From NCBI GenBank assembly GCA_041583495.1, contig JBFHFS010000085.1:1-16797 (forward strand): a stretch of 16,797 nt of DNA, written 5' to 3'. Positions 8,607-15,186 of this stretch are shown piece by piece (positions within the stretch are counted from its first letter, which is position 1; every line of letters starts with the position of its first letter). The notes under the pieces were generated by a model. It did no database searches and was not told where the DNA came from. It saw only the letters and a program-made list of their open reading frames with translations. This stretch comes from JBFHFS01 sp041583495. GTDB lineage: Bacteria > Bacteroidota > Bacteroidia > Bacteroidales > Marinilabiliaceae. A program made the translations under genes and the position numbers.

Positions 8607-10187
8607 CTATCTCCTGGAATTTCTTTCCTCTTTAGGAATATAGGTTTCTAAAATAGCTTCCATCTCCTTTACCACTTCAGGATACTGATTGTAAAGATTG
8701 GTCGTTTGTTCTACATCTTCCTCCAGGTTATAGAGTTGGGCAGGTGGTGCGTCTTTCTTTATTTTTCCATTCTCAAGATCACTGTTTTCTCTTCCGGAGA
8801 ACTCAATAGCACCGGGGCCACCCAAAGCCCACGCTTTGGGGGAATACCCGAACCCCCCGCTGCCCTGTGCCCCAATATACATCCATTTGCCTTTTCGTAC
8901 AGCCAGGTTTTTACCTTGGGTAGGGGCTAAAATCAAATGATCTCTATTCAATTCTTTTGAATCACCTAAAAGAGCAGGAAGGATGCTGATGCCATCGCGG
9001 GAGCTTTTAGCGTCTATCTGCTGATCGGTTAGGGCAGCAAAAGTTGGAAGCATATCCACATTGCAAATTAACTGATCGGAGGTGCTGTTGGCCTCTATTT
9101 TTCCTGGCCACCGGGCGATAAAAGGAATGCGGTGTCCGCCTTCCCAGGCACCAAATTTAAAGCCCAGCAATTGGCCATTCATTTCGTGACCTGCCTCCCA
9201 GGTCAGCTTGGTGGCTGTATTTAACATTCCCCCATTATCGCTGGTAACGATAAGCAGGGTATTGTCGCTCAAATTGTTTTCTTCCAGACATTTCATTACT
9301 TCCCCGACCATCCAGTCGAGTTCATGAATAAAATCGCCATACAAACCACACTGGCTGGTGCCCTTAAAGCGGGGATTTGGCGTATAGGGATGATGAACAT
9401 TGGTGGTGGCAAAATAGAGGAAAAAGGGATTTTCCCTGTTCTCTTTAATCCACCCAACGGCCTTTTCGGTAAGCAAGGTGGCCGTGCGTTCATCGTCATA
9501 AATTTTATGAGCTTCGAGGGCTCCCGAAAACCTGTTGGGGGTTTTACGGCCTGCGGTGGCTTCCGGGAAAGTGGGGGTTGGAGAAAAAGGTTTTTCACCA
9601 AAAACCAGTGGGTCTGTGGGATCCCAGCCAACAATACGGTCATTCTCGACATACACATAGGGAAACCCGCTGTTCACCTTAGGCACTCCGAAGAAATAAT
9701 CGAATCCGAGGTCCAAGGGGCCGGGGCGTAAGGGTTTGTTCCAGTCGGTTTCACCGGTTCCAAAGCCCAGGTGCCATTTACCAATCACCGCCGTGGAATA
9801 GCCTTTATTTTTGAATAACCGGGAAAGGGTTATTTTCGTCGTATCAATCAGCAGGGGTTGGGTATGGCTGCACGGGCCCCAAACCCCTTGTCCATTGTTG
9901 CCCCGTAAGGGATATTCACCCGTAAGGAGGGCATAACGCGAAGGGGTACAGACCGCTGATGCCGAATGCGCATCGGTAAACCGTTTTCCTTCTTGTGCCA
10001 GACGGTCGATGTTGGGGGTTTGCACTTTGGTTGCTCCATAGCACCCTACATCACCATAACCTAAATCATCCACAAAGATAAAGACTACGTTGGGACTTTC
10101 GGGTTCTGTGTCTTTTGAGGAATCACATCCACAAAAAATCAGAGTTGCCAGGGTGACAAACAAACTAAATTTCCAGTTCATATTCAT
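8607..10187 (-). CDS. S1-type sulfatase lipoprotein (paralog of the one at 3599-5152)
   Basis: Seen: 526 residues, lipoprotein signal ending I-F-C-G-C21. Active site complete: D40-D41 in F-V-D-D-L-G-Y-G-D, formylglycine precursor C80 in C-T-P-S-R-Y-A-L-L-T-G-E, G-K-W-H at K137/H139, and D317-N318 in T-S-D-N-G-G. It resembles the sulfatase at 3599-5152 over its full length, with blocks of near-identical DNA such as the region encoding K-I-K-K-D-A-P-P-A-Q-L-Y-N-L. Differences cluster in two loops: an extra G-N-N-G-Q-G-V-W-G-P-C-S segment at residues 96-107, and an extended Pro/Thr-rich stretch near residues 200-225. These loops border the active site in S1 folds, so the paralogs may prefer different substrates. 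The gene starts 45 bp after the preceding sulfatase stop. Confidence 0.95.
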   Translation of the reverse strand: MNMNWKFSLFVTLATLIFCGCDSSKDTEPESPNVVFIFVDDLGYGDVGCYGATKVQTPNIDRLAQEGKRFTDAHSASAVCTPSRYALLTGEYPLRGNNGQGVWGPCSHTQPLLIDTTKITLSRLFKNKGYSTAVIGKWHLGFGTGETDWNKPLRPGPLDLGFDYFFGVPKVNSGFPYVYVENDRIVGWDPTDPLVFGEKPFSPTPTFPEATAGRKTPNRFSGALEAHKIYDDERTATLLTEKAVGWIKENRENPFFLYFATTNVHHPYTPNPRFKGTSQCGLYGDFIHELDWMVGEVMKCLEENNLSDNTLLIVTSDNGGMLNTATKLTWEAGHEMNGQLLGFKFGAWEGGHRIPFIARWPGKIEANSTSDQLICNVDMLPTFAALTDQQIDAKSSRDGISILPALLGDSKELNRDHLILAPTQGKNLAVRKGKWMYIGAQGSGGFGYSPKAWALGGPGAIEFSGRENSDLENGKIKKDAPPAQLYNLEEDVEQTTNLYNQYPEVVKEMEAILETYIPKEERNSRR

Positions 10188-10232
10188 TGGATTATTATGT
10201 CATTCAATTTTCTTTGGTTGTGGCGTGTCCAC

Positions 10233-11747
10233 TTAGTCGAACATCAGGTCTTTGCCATCCTCTGTTATTAGTCCCTGTTGCTTCCGGGCCTTTTTCGCGG
10301 TTTCAATCGGATCAAGGATCTCTTTAAGTTGGGCCTCAAAGGTCGTTAGGGTTTCTGCATAAGAGGGGTCAAGTGCGAGGTCCTTGAGTTCTTTTGGGTC
10401 GGCCTCCATATCGAACAAGCTGGGTCTTTCGCGTTCGTAGAAAATATATTTGTATTTTTTATTTACCAGCATATACCAGGCTCCCCGAAACCCGGTACCG
10501 TGCCACTCTGAGAATACCGTACGATCGACGGCCTTCTCTTTTCCCTGCAACACAGGCAGCAGGTTTTTACCCGGCCTTTCCGGGTTGTGGTAATCTATTC
10601 CTGCCATATCCATGATTGTGGGATACATATCAACCAGGGCAACCGGCATATCCACTTTTTGTCCTGGTTGTACACCCGGGCCGGTAATGACCAGTGGAAC
10701 ACTCACGGAGCCTTCCATCGGGGTATGTTTGTTTCCGATCATACCATGTTCCCCCAGATTGTCGCCATGGTCGGAGGTAATGATGATGTAAGTATTTTCA
10801 TACATTCCATTTTTTTTCAATTCGGCAATGAGCTCACCTATCATGTCGTCAACGCAGGTAATCATCCCATAATAGGCCCTGAGTGCTTTCTGCAAGGTCT
10901 CCTGGTCGGGAGGCACATCGAGCCCATCCCACTTTTGAAAAAACTGCAAGGCAGGATGAATGTCTTTATTCGGAAACTGTGCATCATAGGGCATGGGAAT
11001 GTCGATATCGGCATACATGTCGAAGTATTTTTGAGGAAGGGTAAAAGGCCAGTGCGGCATAAGATAGCCCACATGAAGCATCCACGGTTTTCCATCTTCT
11101 TTTCGTTCTTGCAGGAACCTCAGGGCCCGGTCGGTTGTTGGGCGGTCCAGACCATATTGTCCATTATTCCCGACCTCATACTTTTGGGTATTGTAATCTT
11201 CAAGCTTAAACGTCTTAACCTTCAGATGGCCTTTGGCATTGCGAGGTCGGTCGGGCAGAAAGCGCACATCGGCACCCTCCACCACTCTAACAGGCCGTTT
11301 GGCTGAATGCCACTCTTCGGAAAAGCCGAGTTTGCCGTAGAGGCCCGGTGAATCCATCTTACCAAAATGGGCGGTGTAATATCCACTGTTTGTAACTCTG
11401 CTGGCCCAGGTAACTTCATCCTCAGGCCATGCCTTAGCATTGTACCAGTTTTTTATCTGATAAATATGTTTCCCAAACATATAGGCCGCACGACTCGGCC
11501 CACACACCGGACAGGAGACATAGGTGCGGGTGAAATGCATTCCGTCACCCGCCAGGGCGTCGAGGTTTGGGGTTTTCACAACCGTATTTCCCCGATATCC
11601 GGAAATCGCCGGATGCTGCTGATCGGTACAAATGAACAGTATGTTGGGTTTATCCAGCTCTTTTGATTTTGATGGATCACAGCTACATAAAAACAGATAA
11701 AAGACACTTGCAATAAGTAAGTATATTGGCTTGTACTTAAAATTCAT
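10233..11747 (-). CDS. S1-type sulfatase lipoprotein of the T-D-Q-Q group, with G-K-M-D
   Basis: Seen: 504 residues from the ATG at 11747. The open frame continues upstream to 11888, but that part runs into the hairpin repeats and would bury the signal peptide, so I reject it. Lipobox F-L-C-S-C23. I-C-T-D-Q-Q-H-P replaces the usual D-D-L-G and recalls choline- or iduronate-sulfatase-like members, as does S-D-H-G-D-N-L-G-E-H-G. Formylglycine precursor is C82 in C-G-P-S-R-A-A-Y. Odd: the usual G-K-x-H reads G-K-M-D (K130, D132), so the histidine that contacts formylglycine in characterised S1 enzymes is absent. N-K-H-T-P-M-E-G is retained further on. Either the subfamily uses Asp, or another His substitutes. 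It follows a 454-bp repeat-filled gap and so probably starts a transcript. Confidence 0.93.
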   Translation of the reverse strand: MNFKYKPIYLLIASVFYLFLCSCDPSKSKELDKPNILFICTDQQHPAISGYRGNTVVKTPNLDALAGDGMHFTRTYVSCPVCGPSRAAYMFGKHIYQIKNWYNAKAWPEDEVTWASRVTNSGYYTAHFGKMDSPGLYGKLGFSEEWHSAKRPVRVVEGADVRFLPDRPRNAKGHLKVKTFKLEDYNTQKYEVGNNGQYGLDRPTTDRALRFLQERKEDGKPWMLHVGYLMPHWPFTLPQKYFDMYADIDIPMPYDAQFPNKDIHPALQFFQKWDGLDVPPDQETLQKALRAYYGMITCVDDMIGELIAELKKNGMYENTYIIITSDHGDNLGEHGMIGNKHTPMEGSVSVPLVITGPGVQPGQKVDMPVALVDMYPTIMDMAGIDYHNPERPGKNLLPVLQGKEKAVDRTVFSEWHGTGFRGAWYMLVNKKYKYIFYERERPSLFDMEADPKELKDLALDPSYAETLTTFEAQLKEILDPIETAKKARKQQGLITEDGKDLMFD

Positions 11748-11780
11748 AGGATCTGCATTTGATTCTTTTTTTTCTTGAAG

Positions 11781-11804
11781 ATTGAATATTCTACATTGAA
11801 TATT
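11781..11804. repeat. Direct repeat ATTGAATATT, two copies
   Basis: Seen: ATTGAATATT at 11781-11790 and again at 11795-11804, separated by CTAC. The word resembles the GGTTGAATATT at the end of the nearby repeat unit, so it may be a degraded piece of the same family. Confidence 0.5.
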
Positions 11805-11842
11805 GGTTGTTATTGCTGATGCGTTTGATTTCAACATTAATC

Positions 11843-11933
11843 TTGCCACGGAGTGGCACAATTTGAATAACCGTGGGTGCAAACCCACGGCAGACTACAA
11901 CCTGAAGGGTACAGCCCTGAAGGGGTTGAATAT
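11843..11933 (+). repeat. REP-like three-hairpin unit, copy 1
   Basis: Seen on the + strand: hairpin A TGCCAC-GGA-GTGGCA (11844-11858); conserved TTTGAATAA; hairpin B CCGTGGGT-GCAA-ACCCACGG (11871-11890); a spacer containing CCTGAAGGG twice (11901-11909 and 11916-11924); a weak third stem ending in GGTT, then GAATATT. The same order occurs inverted in copy 2. Perfect stems and conserved spacer words resemble the REP palindromes mobilised by IS200-like RAYT transposases in other bacteria, but no RAYT gene is in the window. Confidence 0.65.
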
Positions 11934-11950
11934 TAAACTTGTATGTGGAG

Positions 11951-12044
11951 TTAAGTATTCAACCCCCCTGGGGTTGCCAGAGAGTTCTCATGTCTTTACC
12001 CTGGGTTGCACCCAGGGTTATTCAAAGTAAAACCCCTTCGGGGT
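11951..12044 (-). repeat. REP-like three-hairpin unit, copy 2, inverted
   Basis: Read on the minus strand: hairpin A ACCCC-GAA-GGGGT (12044-12032); then TTTGAATA; hairpin B ACCCTGGGT-GCA-ACCCAGGGT (12018-11998); a spacer; hairpin C AACCCC-AGG-GGGGTT (11975-11961); then GAATACTTAA. The order of parts equals copy 1 while the stem bases differ, and pairing is kept. With copy 1 it forms a head-to-head pair like a REPIN/BIME. Transcribed, it would also be a strong structured leader upstream of the sulfatase at 11747. Confidence 0.65.
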
Positions 12045-12201
12045 AAATATATCAATTCAAATCAAAAATCCAACAACCACTTATATGTTACTTATTACCA
12101 ATAAGATGAAAACATATTTTTCAAGTTAATGCATCATCAGTAATTGGTTATTGATTTTCAATCCTCAACACGGAATTTTCAATGTTCATTTTTTGGTTTT
12201 G

Positions 12202-13644
12202 TTATTTGGAGCCTGGAATGAGCTCATTGGGCGTAAAATAAGGTTCCTCTCCAAGAGGACGCGCATTTTCTCCCCGCTGTTCAACATCTCCGATATCCTT
12301 CTTTGCCCAATCCAGAAGCTCACTTAATTCGGCAACAACTTCAGGGTTTTGTGCTGCTACATCAGTCGTTTCGGCCATGTCGTTTTCCAAATCATACAGT
12401 ACATAATTTGTAAAAAGGACCCTGTCTTCGGGTGCAATGTGCCGGGGCCATTGAGTATACCCAATAGCCTTTAATTCGGGATGATGGGGCAGATGCAGTT
12501 TCCATTTCCCTTTGCGCACTGCCCGCAACTCCTGATGCAGGTAATAAAAATACGGGCGATCCAAACGCTCTGCCTTCCCTGAAAGGATGTCTGAAATATC
12601 CAGACCATCAATTACCCGGTCGGCAGGGAGCTGAGCGCCGGCCATCTGAGCGAGGGTTGGAAGCAAATCGATGGTAGCCATTACCTGGTCCGACCTTGTT
12701 CCGGAGGGTACTTTCCCCGGTGCCCTGATGATGCAAGGCACCCGCAATCCACCTTCCCAGGCAGAAGTTTTAGCCCCGCGCAAAGGGTCGGCATGGCCTC
12801 CATGCTCCTTTTTAATCCACCAGGGACCATTATCACTGGTAAAGATCACATAGGTATTATCATCCAGCCCTTTTTCTTTTAGCGTGGTCATGATACGCCC
12901 CACGTTGTAGTCGATTTCCTCGATCACATCGCCATAAAAGCCTCCCTCCGATTTTCCTTTAAATTCATCAGAAACAGCCAATTTGGTATGCGGCATGGTA
13001 TGAGCCAGGTAGAGGAAAAAAGGATGATCCTGATTCTTTTTAATGAATCCAATGGCTTCGTCGGTATATCTGCGTGTGAGGGTTGACATATCAGCATTCA
13101 ACTCAACCACTTCTTGATTCCGGATAAGGTGCACTCTGCTGTCATTGCTGGTGGGGGTAAAGAAGGAGTAATCAAAACCCTGGTTGTAAGGCAATAAGAC
13201 AGGATTGAATTGTTCGGGGTTATGCCCGGCGAGATCCCATTTGCCAATCATGCAGGTGGCATATCCGGCTGGTTTTAATACTTCAGCGATCGTTACTTCA
13301 CTTAGCGACAGTTTGGGGTGAGGTGCTTCGCCATTATCGTTTCGGGCATTGCGCATGGGATAACAACCCGTCATTAGAGCCGCCCTTGAAGGACCACAAA
13401 CAGTCTGCGCATAAAAGCTGGTCAGCATCATACCCTCATCGGCCATTTTATCCACGTTCGGGGTTTTTATATCCGGCGAACCAAAACAACCCAGATCCTG
13501 ATAGCCCTGATCATCGGTAAAAATGATGATAAAGTTGGGCTTTGCAGGTTTTTCCACCGAACAACCAACACTCAATAGTGTCAGCAAAACAACTCCGACA
13601 ACTACCTTATGCCCATTCCGTAAACAGCGATATAATCCTTTCAT
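12202..13644 (-). CDS. S1-type sulfatase lipoprotein with G-K-W-D
   Basis: Seen: 480 residues from the ATG at 13644. A further in-frame ATG at 13710 overlaps the upstream gene's stop as ATGA, but would put 48 residues before the lipobox Cys, so I prefer 13644, giving a basic n-region and L-L-S-V-G-C28. Formylglycine precursor C83 in C-G-P-S-R-A-A-L-M-T-G-C; metal site T-D-D-Q-G-Y-Q-D near residue 45 and T-S-D-N-G-P further on. Odd: the usual G-K-W-H is G-K-W-D-L-A-G (K135, D137), so the usual active-site His is Asp, as in the sulfatase at 10233-11747. The C-terminal Y-D-L-E-N-D-M-A-E-T-T-D is standard. It lies directly behind the DUF6786 gene and is probably co-transcribed or coupled with it. 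Confidence 0.93.
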   Translation of the reverse strand: MKGLYRCLRNGHKVVVGVVLLTLLSVGCSVEKPAKPNFIIIFTDDQGYQDLGCFGSPDIKTPNVDKMADEGMMLTSFYAQTVCGPSRAALMTGCYPMRNARNDNGEAPHPKLSLSEVTIAEVLKPAGYATCMIGKWDLAGHNPEQFNPVLLPYNQGFDYSFFTPTSNDSRVHLIRNQEVVELNADMSTLTRRYTDEAIGFIKKNQDHPFFLYLAHTMPHTKLAVSDEFKGKSEGGFYGDVIEEIDYNVGRIMTTLKEKGLDDNTYVIFTSDNGPWWIKKEHGGHADPLRGAKTSAWEGGLRVPCIIRAPGKVPSGTRSDQVMATIDLLPTLAQMAGAQLPADRVIDGLDISDILSGKAERLDRPYFYYLHQELRAVRKGKWKLHLPHHPELKAIGYTQWPRHIAPEDRVLFTNYVLYDLENDMAETTDVAAQNPEVVAELSELLDWAKKDIGDVEQRGENARPLGEEPYFTPNELIPGSK

Positions 13645-13706
13645 GCAAGTATAAAATAATGTGTTATTAATTAGGGTAAGTGTGTTAAGAAAATGCGTTT
13701 TAGGCC

Positions 13707-14948
13707 TCATACTCCTTCTTTGATTTCTTCAAGTGAAACACCAAATACGCGAAGAGCAATGGGATTCAATTCGTCTGCCGTTCCGTGGAGGTGTATTGTT
13801 TTTTGAAGGTGTTGCATCGATTCTCCCGGTGCTAATGCAGCAGCAGGCGAGGAGGATTCAATCTCATAGAAAGGTCCCATGGGCGGTTCGCCGGGAGCAG
13901 GAGAACCATCGTTGTAGGCGTTAATAACATCACCACTGAAAGGTTCTTCCTGAAATTCCCACATGGAGTTTACAAAACCGTTGGGCGCCTCCTGTACATT
14001 GTAAGTCACAATAGTGAGCACTTCCCCCGCGGCATCGTAGCTGCCGGCTATCCCCAGGGAGCGTTTGTCATTGACCCCTATCTTGCTGCGATAGGTTCCA
14101 TCGCCTTTTAGAAAAAGGACCTTCTCTTCAACCTTTAAATATTCAGCTGGCACTTTCCCAAAATAGGTATCGTTGACCTTAGGACCTAATTCCTCCTCCG
14201 ATCCCGGTTTAAAAGGTATCACGATGGTAGTGGCAGGCGAAGGATTGTACATTCCCAACAGCCAGATGGAGGGTAATCCACCTTCCGGGGTCCAGGCCTG
14301 ATGGCCCAAATTGGTTAAACGGTTGTCGGTTTGGTAGGCCACCATGCGAATGCCTTCAGCTAATTTTTCACCAATAACAGATTCAATGGTTTCTTTATCC
14401 AAAAGCCTGATGGTTCGCTCAATCCCCATTTCAAACAGGGTTCCCTGATAATTTTCCAGGCTCGCTGTATGGCTAAAGGTAGCCGATGTATCGGTTTTCC
14501 GAACCAATTTGAATCCTTCGGTATCTATCACCGCAGGTGTTTTCCAATCTTCAAACTCGAATTTATCTCCCGGCTTAAAGAAAAATGCATATTGACCGCC
14601 TTCGGGTCCCAGCCAGAAACGCTCCTCACCACCAAAAATGTAGATATGCTCCTGTAGGGTCCCTTCTTTTTCCTCATCGGGAAGAAATCCTTTTTCGATG
14701 ACCGGACGGTTGATCCAGCCAAAACTTGGCCCTGTTTCTTTATGGTAGGTGCTGGTCATAACACGTCCCTGATAGGCCGGAACCACAATGATGGCCGCAT
14801 CGCCGTTGGTCAGCGTCAAGGCATCGGTATGTTTGTTTAAGAATACCTGATCTGAAGCAAAGGCTCCCGTGGTTTTTTCTTTTGACTTTTTTCCCGGGGT
14901 ACACCCCAACAACAGGGAGATACACCCCATTAAAACAATTAGTCTCAT
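13707..14948 (-). CDS. DUF6786-type lipoprotein, probable sugar-binding/mutarotase-like fold
   Basis: Seen: 413 residues, lipoprotein signal ending L-L-L-G-C16 (a second Cys at 9 lies inside the hydrophobic core). The protein is beta-rich, with A-A-I-I-V-V-P-A-Y-Q-G-R-V-M-T-S-T near residue 60 and G-G-E-E-R-F-W-L-G-P-E-G-G-Q near 105. I recognise this pattern as DUF6786, a Bacteroidota family resembling aldose-epimerase-like beta-sandwiches, in which the Arg and Glu/His positions bind sugar. No function is established that I know of. It follows the GH116 region and immediately precedes a sulfatase, so a role as an accessory enzyme or mutarotase on the released oligosaccharide is plausible but inferred. 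Its stop overlaps an alternative sulfatase start by four bases. Confidence 0.7.
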   Translation of the reverse strand: MRLIVLMGCISLLLGCTPGKKSKEKTTGAFASDQVFLNKHTDALTLTNGDAAIIVVPAYQGRVMTSTYHKETGPSFGWINRPVIEKGFLPDEEKEGTLQEHIYIFGGEERFWLGPEGGQYAFFFKPGDKFEFEDWKTPAVIDTEGFKLVRKTDTSATFSHTASLENYQGTLFEMGIERTIRLLDKETIESVIGEKLAEGIRMVAYQTDNRLTNLGHQAWTPEGGLPSIWLLGMYNPSPATTIVIPFKPGSEEELGPKVNDTYFGKVPAEYLKVEEKVLFLKGDGTYRSKIGVNDKRSLGIAGSYDAAGEVLTIVTYNVQEAPNGFVNSMWEFQEEPFSGDVINAYNDGSPAPGEPPMGPFYEIESSSPAAALAPGESMQHLQKTIHLHGTADELNPIALRVFGVSLEEIKEGV

Positions 14949-14979
14949 AATTTTATAGTTTAATATTCAAGCTCACTTA

Positions 14980-15186
14980 TCAATGATTTTGTGAAACTTT
15001 AAATTCCGTTCCTATGCCTTGTTCGAAAATTTTACCCTTTTTAAATCCTGTTTCTGCAAATCCATTCAATGAGAATGATTTTAAAGTAAGTTCTCCGTTA
15101 AGAACCATAAGGGTTATCAACCTTTCCTTTCCCTCTTTCTTAATTTCAACGGTTCCATATTGATAGCCGTTCGACCAAAAATATAT
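14980..15186 (-). pseudogene. Orphan C-terminal module of a second GH116 gene
   Basis: Seen: directly after the GH116 TAG, in the same frame, the minus strand encodes 68 residues, from I-Y-F-W-S-N-G-Y-Q-Y-G-T-V-E to a TGA at 14980. It has no start codon at its head. It matches the last 60 or so residues of the intact upstream protein, which read Y-F-W-S-N-G-Y-S-W-G-T-C-E, sharing Y-F-W-S-N-G-Y, G-T-x-E, L-x-G-x-L-x-L and S-F-S-L-x-G. It is a paralogous 3' end, not an exact copy, so it is the tail of a former tandem GH116 gene or of the allele displaced by the present 3' end. Unlikely to be translated on its own. Confidence 0.8.

Larger units (their letters stand above)
11748..12201. other. 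454-bp intergenic region filled by hairpin repeats
   Basis: No gene. The core (11843-12044) holds two inverted three-hairpin units, listed separately. The flank at 11781-11804 has a short direct repeat. The flank at 12045-12201 is A/T-rich with TTTTCAAT words and no feature I can name; it shows a weak inverted resemblance to 11781-11825. I found no TAnnTTTG match upstream of the sulfatase at 11747. Confidence 0.6.

Noticed and set aside
10587..11306. 239-residue plus-strand ORF opposite a sulfatase
   Set aside because: Antisense shadow of a gene with intact catalytic motifs on the other strand.
11748..11888. 47-codon upstream extension of the sulfatase at 10233-11747
   Set aside because: It runs into the hairpin repeat and would place an internal signal peptide and lipobox; the ATG at 11747 gives a normal lipoprotein start.
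11803..12030. Plus-strand 75-residue ORF across the repeat region
   Set aside because: It is a translation of the hairpin repeats themselves, with no start context or family resemblance beyond the repeat.
11781..12190. Outer inverted repeat flanking the hairpin units
   Set aside because: Only short words (ATTGAA, CTGATG) match between the flanks; too weak to call.
13645..13710. Sulfatase start at 13710 with an ATGA overlap to the upstream gene
   Set aside because: It would place 48 residues before the lipobox Cys; the ATG at 13644 gives a typical basic n-region and hydrophobic core. Translational coupling remains possible.
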